From the NCBI GenBank assembly GCA_029935325.1, contig JAOZKO010000080.1, forward strand, positions 1 through 10,246: 10,246 nt of DNA, given 5' to 3'. Shown piece after piece: positions 1 to 5,609 of the stretch. The stretch comes from Bacteroidales bacterium (lineage in GTDB: Bacteria; Bacteroidota; Bacteroidia; Bacteroidales; UBA1556). The translations under genes and the position numbers were made by a program. The notes below the pieces were generated by a model. That model had not been told where the DNA came from. It did not search any database and saw only the letters and a program-made list of their open reading frames with translations. Position 1 is the stretch's first letter, and each line of letters begins with the position of its first letter.

Positions 1-134
1 AGTTCGTTGAGTTTTTGTTTCTCGCAAAGACGCAAAGGCGCAAAGTGTTGATTTTATGATTATTATAGATTATTGCAGAAAACCGTAATCGCCTGACTGT
101 GTGATTTATATAAAACATTAACGGAGTATTAAAA
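1..134. repeat. Dispersed direct repeat, copy 1 (may extend left of window)
   Basis: This segment recurs in the same orientation at 1660-1792. The first ~55 bases and the last ~42 bases are nearly identical between the copies, while the middle (about 56-90) diverges and has a one-base length difference. Bases 24-47 are three tandem 8-bp units (gcaaagac, gcaaaggc, gcaaagtg), giving the phased 'cgcaaagacgc' look. There is no coding potential and no strong internal palindrome. The copy starts at base 1, so its left boundary is unknown. Confidence 0.85.
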
Positions 135-269
135 TAAACCATCTTTCAACTTAAATTAAATCAATTCTATATTTCATACATTACTCTTGATGTAGTGAAT
201 GTCAATTATTCATATAAATGTAATTGCTGTTGAAGTGTTCAAAAAGGATGGTTGAAGAATTGATTGCTT

Positions 270-298
270 ATTCTATATTTGGTCTCAAATAATAGAAT
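270..298. other. AT-rich hairpin spanning the ispE stop codon
   Basis: ATTCTAT plus ATTTG (270-281) pairs with CAAAT (286-290) and ATAGAAT (292-298) around a 4-base loop, with a single bulged A at 291: a 12-bp stem. The ispE stop codon (285-287) begins in the loop. No U-tract follows on either strand, so it is not a canonical intrinsic terminator. It could be a 3'-end stabilising or processing structure, or a factor-assisted terminator. The rest of 135-284 is AT-rich with no feature I can support. Confidence 0.4.
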
Positions 299-1097
299 CC
301 CAAACAAAATAATCAACAGGAAAATCTAACGGCTTTGGTTGCTCCTTGAAAATACCATAAATAGCAGAACCACTGCCACTCATTGCTGAATATTGGGCAC
401 CCATTTGCAATAGCTTATCTTTAATTTTTTGAAGCTCTGGATATATTTTAAAAATATGTTCCTCAAACCTATTTACAATATTCCTCTCCCATTCTTTTAT
501 AGGCAACTGACTAATATTTAGTAAATTAAATTCAGAGAACTTTGGCTGCACACCCTCATAAGCCTGCTGAGTAGAAACAGAAATTGGAGCCTTTACTATT
601 ACCAAATAATAATCTTTTAAACTAAAATCAATATCTCTAAAATCTGTTCCTGTATTAAACACAAATACTGGCTTATTATCTATAAAAAACGGGCAATCAG
701 AACCCAAACTTTTGGCAATATGATGAAATTCATCAGGCAAAACATCTAATTTGAATTCCTTAATTAGCATCCTTATAAGTGTCACCGCATTGGAGGAACC
801 ACCACCTAAGCCAGCTCCCATCGGTATCTGCTTATGCAAATGCACATCAATACCTCCAATATTGTATTTAGACTGAATTAAGTTCCATGCTTTATACAAT
901 AAATTGTTTTCAATATCTGTATCTACAATAAATCCACTTTGGGTATAATTGAAGTCTTTAGAATTATTTCTATTAATCTCAATAATATCGAATAAAGGCA
1001 CAGGATAGAAAACACTCTCAATATTATGATAGCCATCAGAACGCTTGTCAATAATTTCTAATCCTAAATTTATCTTACATGGAGAATATTCTATCAT
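285..1097 (-). CDS. ispE: 4-diphosphocytidyl-2-C-methyl-D-erythritol kinase (IspE)
   Basis: A cytosolic GHMP-family kinase that phosphorylates the 2-hydroxyl of CDP-ME using ATP, the fourth step of the non-mevalonate (MEP) isoprenoid pathway. The 270-residue length is close to typical. The N-terminal substrate segment carries K8 and N10 and a DGYHNIESVF stretch. The glycine/serine-rich ATP loop PMGAGLGGGSSNA lies at 92-104. LGSDCPFF (131-138) supplies the expected catalytic Asp at 134, and the C-terminal GHMP motif MSGSGSAIYGIF is at 239-250. The ATG at 1097 is the natural start because the ispE motif block begins within ten residues of it. The gene lies 20 bp downstream of the MobB-like gene and is probably cotranscribed, although a TAnnTTTG box at 1102-1109 could give it its own near-leaderless transcript. 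Identification is very secure. Confidence 0.96.
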   Translation of the reverse strand: MIEYSPCKINLGLEIIDKRSDGYHNIESVFYPVPLFDIIEINRNNSKDFNYTQSGFIVDTDIENNLLYKAWNLIQSKYNIGGIDVHLHKQIPMGAGLGGGSSNAVTLIRMLIKEFKLDVLPDEFHHIAKSLGSDCPFFIDNKPVFVFNTGTDFRDIDFSLKDYYLVIVKAPISVSTQQAYEGVQPKFSEFNLLNISQLPIKEWERNIVNRFEEHIFKIYPELQKIKDKLLQMGAQYSAMSGSGSAIYGIFKEQPKPLDFPVDYFVWDSII

Positions 1098-1101
1098 AGT
1101 G

Positions 1102-1109
1102 CAAAATTA
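1102..1109 (-). promoter_or_regulatory. Possible internal -7 box (TAATTTTG) for ispE
   Basis: Read on the minus strand this is TAATTTTG, matching the Bacteroidota -7 consensus TAnnTTTG. It lies between the MobB-like gene and ispE, so close to the ATG that initiation at the usual distance would give a leader of about one base. No -33 TTG is seen. In AT-rich DNA such a match can occur by chance. Confidence 0.25.
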
Positions 1110-1117
1110 TCAATTAA

Positions 1118-1633
1118 TTAGCTGAACTGTACTTTTATTTCATCCAAAATATAGCTATTGCCATCATACCTCAATCGCAAATCAACAAGTTCTTCCAAAT
1201 CCATATTTTTTGGTTTTGAAGAAGGATTCTCGTTGTTATAAACAAGAATAAATTTTTCAGGTTTTACATACCTACGCAAAGCTGCTGATTCAATAATCAT
1301 TCGACTTGAAAAGTCAATAATGCCTTCTAATACATTCATAGCATCAATCAGGTATTTGTCTTCAGCCATTACAAAAAACACCTTCTCCGCCCCTGCCACT
1401 AGCATTCTAGAACTATCTTTTCCTGTATTTAATTGTGTTTCTTGTAAAATTATATAATTGACATTTTTACAAATTACAATATCGCCTTCTCCTATTGGGT
1501 GTTTATGTGGAGAGATTTTAATTCCCAAAGGCCTTTCTTCTTTATATTTACCAATCAATCGGCACGACAATGTGGTTTTCCCAACATTTCTGCCAGTACC
1601 GCTTATTATTATTGATTTGGGTAAAGATTGCAT
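1118..1633 (-). CDS. MobB-like P-loop NTPase of unknown role
   Basis: A 171-residue SIMIBI-type P-loop protein. Near the N-terminus, SGTGRNVGKTTL (11-22) is a Walker A loop with K19, in the style of BioD and CobQ-type enzymes. Further on, NTGKDSSRMLVAGAEKVFFV (69-88) closely resembles the GKDS...AGA block of MobB, the GTP-binding protein of molybdenum-cofactor guanylylation. An acidic residue in IIES (113-116) sits after a beta strand as in that fold. No other molybdenum-cofactor gene is in the window, so the MobB name should be taken as fold-level only. The gene precedes ispE on the same strand by 20 bp, and the pair is flanked by the direct repeat copies. The ATG at 1633 puts the P-loop about ten residues in, as expected. 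Codon use looks like that of the neighbours. The molecular substrate is unknown. Confidence 0.7.
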   Translation of the reverse strand: MQSLPKSIIISGTGRNVGKTTLSCRLIGKYKEERPLGIKISPHKHPIGEGDIVICKNVNYIILQETQLNTGKDSSRMLVAGAEKVFFVMAEDKYLIDAMNVLEGIIDFSSRMIIESAALRRYVKPEKFILVYNNENPSSKPKNMDLEELVDLRLRYDGNSYILDEIKVQFS

Positions 1634-1659
1634 TAATTATTATGTATTAAAATATCAAT

Positions 1660-1792
1660 AGTTCGTTGAGTTTTTGTTTCTCGCAAAGACGCCAAGACGT
1701 AAAGTGTTGATTTTGTGAAATTATACATTATTGCATAAAGCCGGAATTGCCTGACTGTGTGATTTATATAAAACATTAGCGGAGTATTAAAA
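1660..1792. repeat. Dispersed direct repeat, copy 2
   Basis: This is the second copy of the 1-134 repeat, same orientation. It shares the first 33 bases exactly, has degenerate versions of the three 8-bp units (1683-1706), a diverged middle, and then the near-identical tail beginning gcctgactgtgtgattta. It fills most of the gap between queE and the MobB-like gene and lies upstream of the latter, so any promoter for that gene must lie within or beside it. No clear TAnnTTTG box was found there. Confidence 0.85.
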
Positions 1793-1812
1793 ATATGTGA
1801 ATGATGTTAGAT

Positions 1813-1870
1813 TAGACTTTATAACGATTGAAGTCTATTATTTTCAAGAACAAGTAATACCTATGGTATT
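1813..1870. other. Two small hairpins at the 3' end of queE
   Basis: AATACC (1856-1861) pairs with GGTATT (1865-1870) around a 3-base loop and includes the queE stop codon (1861-1863). Further downstream of queE, TAGACTT (1813-1819) pairs with AAGTCTA (1831-1837) with an 11-base loop. No run of U follows on the minus strand, so intrinsic termination is doubtful. Confidence 0.35.
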
Positions 1871-2511
1871 CTCATATATTTATGACTCTGAATTGAGATT
1901 TTCCATTTAGGATTTTCAAGGGCATAGTCAACAATCTTCTGCATCATATCATCTGCCTTACTCCATTCTGGCTGAAGATATAAGTGGCTATTATTATTAA
2001 CCTTTGATGCCATTTCTTCAGCCCAAAGAAAATCCTCCTCTGTTTCAATTATCACTTTCAATTCTGAGGCTATATCCAATGCTTCCTTCAGTGGTGGTTT
2101 ATTCTTCTTTGGCGACAGACAAATCCAATCCCATTGACCTGTTAAAGGCGATGAACCTGATGTTTCCACAAAAGTTTGAAAGCTATGTTTTTTTAGCTCT
2201 GCTGTAAAGTAATTCATATTATAATTCATTGGCTCACCACCAGTAACAACTACTGCCTTAGCATTGCAGGCAAGCACTTGCTCTAATATATCATCTGTAG
2301 GAGTGGCAGGATGCAATAATGCATTCCACGATTCCTTAACATCACACCATCGGCAGCCAACATCACAACCTCCTATCCTTACAAAATACGAAGGTTTTCC
2401 TGTATTATAACCTTCTCCTTGTACGGTATAAAAAGCTTCCATTAAAGGCAATACTTTTCCCTCAGCCAACAAACCTGAACTTTGCTTATTTATTTGATCA
2501 AAACCTTTCAA
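1861..2511 (-). CDS. queE: 7-carboxy-7-deazaguanine synthase (QueE), TTG start
   Basis: A radical-SAM enzyme that contracts 6-carboxy-tetrahydropterin to 7-carboxy-7-deazaguanine, a cytosolic step towards preQ0 and queuosine in tRNA. The cluster-binding motif is CDVGCRWC, with Cys at 49, 53 and 56, the CxxxCxxC spacing that binds the 4Fe-4S cluster. It is preceded by the QueE signature FYTVQGEG (27-34) and followed by GGEP (91-94), which contacts SAM. The length of 216 residues is normal for the short Bacteroidota form. The start is TTG at 2511: an in-frame stop lies five codons upstream, no ATG intervenes, and AAGGAAG sits just before it. The next ATG (2442) would remove a leader (LLAEGKVLPL) that I recall as typical of related proteins. 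It lies 26 bp downstream of folD, so the two are probably cotranscribed. Confidence 0.94.
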   Translation of the reverse strand: MKGFDQINKQSSGLLAEGKVLPLMEAFYTVQGEGYNTGKPSYFVRIGGCDVGCRWCDVKESWNALLHPATPTDDILEQVLACNAKAVVVTGGEPMNYNMNYFTAELKKHSFQTFVETSGSSPLTGQWDWICLSPKKNKPPLKEALDIASELKVIIETEEDFLWAEEMASKVNNNSHLYLQPEWSKADDMMQKIVDYALENPKWKISIQSHKYMRIP

Positions 2512-2537
2512 AATATATCTTCCTTATTTGCAGAATA

Positions 2538-3419
2538 TTATAATTTACGATTAATCTTTGCTGCTTTCAAAGTATTGGCTAGAAGCCCAGCAATAGTCAT
2601 AGGACCAACGCCACCAGGAACTGGTGTAATATATGCTGCCACTTGCGATACTCCTTCAAACTCCACATCACCTTTTAGCTTATATCCCGATTTAGTGACA
2701 TTTGATTTCACTCTATGTATTCCAACATCAATAACCACAGCACCAGGCTTTACCATATCTTTCTTTACAAACTCTGGACTACCAATTGCTACAATAAGAA
2801 TATCTGCTGATGCAGTAATTTCTTCTAAATTTTCAGTTCTACTATGGCATAAAGTCACTGTTGAATTCCCAGGGTACTTTTTCTGCCCCATCATAATACT
2901 GATTGGAGAACCAACAATATTAGATCTACCTAGAACCACACAATGCTTGCCTTCGGTTTTTATATTATAATACTTAAGAATTTCCAAAATCCCACTTGGT
3001 GTTGCGGGCAGAAATGATTCCAATCCCAATGCCATTTTACCAACATTTACAGGGTGGAAACCATCAACATCCTTATTCGGATTTATGCTTTCAATTATTT
3101 TCTGCTCATTAATATGCTCAGGCAATGGCAACTGAACTATGAAACCATCTACATCATCATCATTATTCAGAAAATCAACCATCTTCAGTAGTTCCTTTTC
3201 TGTAGTTGAAGTAGGCATATTATAAATTGACGAAGTAATACCAACAGCCTTACTTGCCTTCTCTTTTGCAGCCACATAAGTCTGACTTGCAGGATCTTCA
3301 CCTACCAAAATAGCAGCAAGATGTGGTGCTTCAATATCGGCATCTATCATTTTAGCCACCTCTATTGAAATATCATCTTTCAATGCTGCAGAGGTCTTTT
3401 TTCCATCTAATAATTCCAT
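2538..3419 (-). CDS. folD: Bifunctional methylenetetrahydrofolate dehydrogenase/cyclohydrolase (FolD)
   Basis: FolD interconverts 5,10-methylene-THF, 5,10-methenyl-THF and 10-formyl-THF in the cytosol, supplying one-carbon units for purines and formyl-Met. All family signatures are present in 293 residues. SQTYVAAKEKA contains the active-site Tyr48 and Lys52, QLPLP is at 96-100, and DVDGFHP begins at about 117. The Rossmann nucleotide-binding segment GRSNIVGSP is at 164-172, and the C-terminal PVPGGVGPMT at 266-275. The ATG at 3419 starts immediately before the conserved LLDGK. A -7 box on the minus strand (3445-3452) implies a leader of about 22 bases. It is first in a folD-queE transcription unit and divergent from the septoil-knot gene. 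Identification is very secure. Confidence 0.97.
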   Translation of the reverse strand: MELLDGKKTSAALKDDISIEVAKMIDADIEAPHLAAILVGEDPASQTYVAAKEKASKAVGITSSIYNMPTSTTEKELLKMVDFLNNDDDVDGFIVQLPLPEHINEQKIIESINPNKDVDGFHPVNVGKMALGLESFLPATPSGILEILKYYNIKTEGKHCVVLGRSNIVGSPISIMMGQKKYPGNSTVTLCHSRTENLEEITASADILIVAIGSPEFVKKDMVKPGAVVIDVGIHRVKSNVTKSGYKLKGDVEFEGVSQVAAYITPVPGGVGPMTIAGLLANTLKAAKINRKL

Positions 3420-3444
3420 TTACAATATATTTATTAATGAATTG

Positions 3445-3452
3445 CAAAAGTA
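3445..3452 (-). promoter_or_regulatory. -7 box (TACTTTTG) for folD
   Basis: On the minus strand the sequence reads TTACTTTTGCAA, containing TACTTTTG, which fits the Bacteroidota TAnnTTTG -7 element. It lies 25 bases before the folD ATG. No good -33 TTG is visible. Confidence 0.55.
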
Positions 3453-3486
3453 AATATTCTGTGTTATAAAAATGAAATAAAAGTCT

Positions 3487-3494
3487 TATTTTTG
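3487..3494 (+). promoter_or_regulatory. -7 box (TATTTTTG) for the septoil-knot gene
   Basis: TATTTTTG matches TAnnTTTG and would start a transcript near 3498, about 28 bases before the ATG at 3526. It lies back-to-back with the folD box in the 106-bp divergent region. Confidence 0.45.
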
Positions 3495-3525
3495 AGCCTA
3501 TAACCAAAACGAGAAAAATTAGCAT

Positions 3526-3864
3526 ATGATTAAGCAATTATCACTTCTAGGATTTATTATTTTATTTACACTAAGCGCTAAAGCTCAGAAGGTTTACTCT
3601 GTAAATTATGAGAGCCAAGCTGATGTAAAAATTTTTGTTGTAAAATACGAAAGTCAATGCGACCTTAAAGTTTATAAGGTAGATTACGATAGTCAAGCCG
3701 GACAAAACAACGGATTATGGTTTTTTACTAAATATGATAGTCAAGCCCAGTTTAAAATTTTTTTCGTGAAATATGAAAGCCAAGCTGACCTTAAAATTTT
3801 CTTTGTAAAGTATGAAAGTCAGGCAGGTTGGCGTAATAAGTCTAAAATGCATTTATTGTATTAA
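3526..3864 (+). CDS. Exported 7(1) septoil knot (DUF6150-type) repeat protein
   Basis: A 112-residue protein with a clear signal peptide: a lysine near the start, a hydrophobic core (about 5-18), and an AKA-Q cleavage site near residue 20. The mature part is built from a ~13-residue repeat with a YxSQ core. Its six copies lie at 28-31, 41-44, 54-57, 70-73, 83-86 and 96-99. The third unit is stretched to 16 residues by a GQNNGLW segment, and the tail is GWRNKSKMHLLY. This pattern and ending match the family I know as DUF6150, renamed 7(1) septoil knot after structure predictions and a crystal structure of a related Ureaplasma protein showing a deep 7-crossing knot. The assignment here is from memory of that pattern. 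The biochemical role is unknown; it is probably periplasmic or secreted. It has its own promoter box and converges on xseB. A single Cys45 makes an internal disulfide unlikely. Confidence 0.8.
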   Translation: MIKQLSLLGFIILFTLSAKAQKVYSVNYESQADVKIFVVKYESQCDLKVYKVDYDSQAGQNNGLWFFTKYDSQAQFKIFFVKYESQADLKIFFVKYESQAGWRNKSKMHLLY

Positions 3865-3940
3865 TCTCTATCCGAAACACCATAAATCAAACATAATAAA
3901 TTTTTAAAATCGTAATAAAGTCTATTAATAATACGAGTGC

Positions 3941-4001
3941 CTGCAAGAAAACTCTGCAAAATTAGAAATGTATCTTTTGGCAATATTTTAATCATTCTCA
4001 T
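3941..4001. repeat. 61-bp left-end copy of the MITE-like element
   Basis: These 61 bases align without gaps to 9435-9495, with 5 mismatches (56 of 61 identical), starting at ctgcaagaaaactct and ending at ttctcat. Only the left portion of the element at 9433-9605 is present; no right terminal repeat is found on the xseB side. The right end of the match runs into xseB and includes its stop codon (3988-3990) and last few codons. The preceding 3865-3940 is AT-rich with no recognisable feature. Confidence 0.8.
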
Positions 4002-4194
4002 GCATTTCTTTCAAAATACTTTCCACATCTTCTTCTGTACTTTTAAGTTTTGATTTGCAAAATTTAATAAGCACTGCTGAGCGCTTTATTTTCTTTGATA
4101 AATCATCTACTGAAATATCACCATACTCCATATCTTTAACCAAGCTATCGAGCTCGGTCATTGCTTCATCGTACTTTAGATTTTCTTTGCTCAT
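3988..4194 (-). CDS. xseB: Exodeoxyribonuclease VII small subunit (XseB)
   Basis: The small helical subunit that binds several-to-one along the coiled coil of XseA and is needed for exonuclease VII activity on single-stranded DNA. At 68 residues it is at the short end for XseB. It has the usual charged two-helix pattern, opening with NLKYDEAMTELDSLVKDME, continuing DLSKKIKRSAVLIKFCKSKL and ending in an acidic tail. Its ATG overlaps the xseA stop as ATGA (4191-4194), indicating translational coupling. The last codons and stop lie inside a 61-bp repeat shared with 9435-9495, so the present C-terminus (KEMHEND) may have been supplied by an inserted element. The core helices are intact. Confidence 0.92.
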   Translation of the reverse strand: MSKENLKYDEAMTELDSLVKDMEYGDISVDDLSKKIKRSAVLIKFCKSKLKSTEEDVESILKEMHEND

Positions 4195-5519
4195 TTTTTT
4201 ATAATTTTTGTAATTTTACTTTCCAGTTCTCCAGTAAGGGTTTTAGTTTGAACTATATCACCAATACTAAGTTCCGAAATATCAGCTATAGGTTTTCCTT
4301 TATGCAAACTCAAACTATATCCCTTTTTAAATAAATTCTCAGGTTTTAATAATTCTATCTTTTCCTCAATATGTTTAACCGATTGCCGATTGCTAATTAA
4401 ACTCTTTAATGGACTAATATGCATAATATTAACAATACTACTTATCTTCTGTCTATTGCTTTTGAGTATAAATTCTGATTGCTGACGAATACTCTGATAG
4501 CATCTTTGCAAATCATGCTTTTCATTTTGAATATACCTATCGCTTTTGCCTTTTAATATTGCTGCGAAATTCATCAAAAACGAATTCTGTTCTCTTAAAT
4601 ATGTTTTTGCAATACTAGATATACTAGTTTGAAATTCGTTTAAAACAACTGCATTATTATCAAACTGTTGTTGGAGGAAATAGGCCAAATCAGTTGGCGT
4701 AATGGGATTATAATTTGCTACCATTTCCACCACTGTTTCGTTTGTAGAATGCCCAATACCACTAACAACTGGAATTGGAAATCTAGCCACTTCCACAGCC
4801 AAATCGTATTCATCGTAGCAAGCCAAACCAACATCTCCTCCTCCTCCTCTAATAATTGTCACCAAATCAAAATGATGCTTTACTTTTCTAATATTATCTA
4901 GTTGCTCTATAATTGAATCCACAGCAGCATCGCCCTGTAGCAATGCCGGAAAAAGCATATGAAAGAAATGATATCCTCGAGTATTATTCTTCAGAATATT
5001 TACAAAATCTTGATAGCCTTTGCTAGTATCCACTGATATTACTGCAATTCGCTTTGGTAATTTAGGAAAAGGTAGCGATTTATTCAGTCCAAAAAAACCT
5101 AATTTCTTAAGCCGAACTATGCAATCATTTTTTGACTTTGCCAGCTGCCCAATTTCATAGTCAGTATCTATTTCAAGAATATTAAGAGTTAGGCCATGCA
5201 TTACATCATGCTTCACTTGAGCCAAAAACAAGATATTCATACCGTTACTGAGAGGCTTACCTGTATTTTTTACGAAATTTGCATTAATTCTAAAGAAAGT
5301 ATTTGACCATAAAGTAGCTCGGATTTGAGCTTTAATAACTCCATTTGATTTTTCTACTAAATCAGGATAACAATGATTCGATTTTTTATAATAATTCAAC
5401 TTAATCATCTCTGCTTTAATCCAGTACGGCCTATTATATTCACGACCAATTACTGATGTAATACTAGACAATACCCGACTTAGGCTATAGTGCTTTATTT
5501 GAGACTTTTGTTCTGACAA
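4191..5519 (-). CDS. xseA: Exodeoxyribonuclease VII large subunit (XseA)
   Basis: The catalytic subunit of exonuclease VII, which degrades single-stranded DNA from both ends and takes part in mismatch and damage repair. At 442 residues it is full length. The N-terminal OB-fold (about 10-120) is followed by the nuclease core: RIAVISVDTSKGYQDF (157-172), IIRGGGGDVG (222-231) and VVSGIGHSTNETVVEMVA (251-268), then PITPTDLAYFL. The long polar segment from about 285 to 390 is the coiled coil that receives XseB. In the conserved GHE-T-D-type motif this protein reads GHSTNE, so the acidic position is shifted; I recall this variant in other Bacteroidota, but cannot check it. The start ATG at 5519 gives a leader of about 17 bases from its promoter box. 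A run of seven A precedes the xseB start. Confidence 0.95.
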   Translation of the reverse strand: MSEQKSQIKHYSLSRVLSSITSVIGREYNRPYWIKAEMIKLNYYKKSNHCYPDLVEKSNGVIKAQIRATLWSNTFFRINANFVKNTGKPLSNGMNILFLAQVKHDVMHGLTLNILEIDTDYEIGQLAKSKNDCIVRLKKLGFFGLNKSLPFPKLPKRIAVISVDTSKGYQDFVNILKNNTRGYHFFHMLFPALLQGDAAVDSIIEQLDNIRKVKHHFDLVTIIRGGGGDVGLACYDEYDLAVEVARFPIPVVSGIGHSTNETVVEMVANYNPITPTDLAYFLQQQFDNNAVVLNEFQTSISSIAKTYLREQNSFLMNFAAILKGKSDRYIQNEKHDLQRCYQSIRQQSEFILKSNRQKISSIVNIMHISPLKSLISNRQSVKHIEEKIELLKPENLFKKGYSLSLHKGKPIADISELSIGDIVQTKTLTGELESKITKIIKK

Positions 5520-5539
5520 TTTTACTAAATTTTGATATG

Positions 5540-5547
5540 CAAAGGTA
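5540..5547 (-). promoter_or_regulatory. -7 box (TACCTTTG) for xseA
   Basis: On the minus strand TTACCTTTGCA contains TACCTTTG, a match to TAnnTTTG, 21 bases before the xseA ATG. It is the left arm of an 11-bp perfect inverted repeat (5538-5548) whose right arm is the divergent rlmD box. Confidence 0.6.
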
Positions 5548-5584
5548 ATGCTAAATTCTTGAAATGTTAAGGGAGGTTTTGACT

Positions 5585-5592
5585 TACCTTTG
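5585..5592 (+). promoter_or_regulatory. -7 box (TACCTTTG) for the rlmD operon
   Basis: TACCTTTG within TTACCTTTGCA (5584-5594) matches TAnnTTTG. It predicts a start near 5596, about 14 bases before the ATG. A TTG at 5559-5561 is a possible -33 element, but its 23-base spacer is a little long. Confidence 0.6.
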
Positions 5593-5609
5593 CAAAAATT
5601 ATTATAAGC

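Noticed and set aside
2482..2970. 162-codon plus-strand ORF opposite folD and the queE start
   Set aside because: It is the antisense shadow of folD, whose frame is clearly real; the translated sequence has no family features.
3604..3830. Regularly spaced DNA repeats resembling a CRISPR or minisatellite
   Set aside because: The period follows a 13-residue protein repeat in frame inside a signal-peptide-bearing CDS, with no unique spacers.
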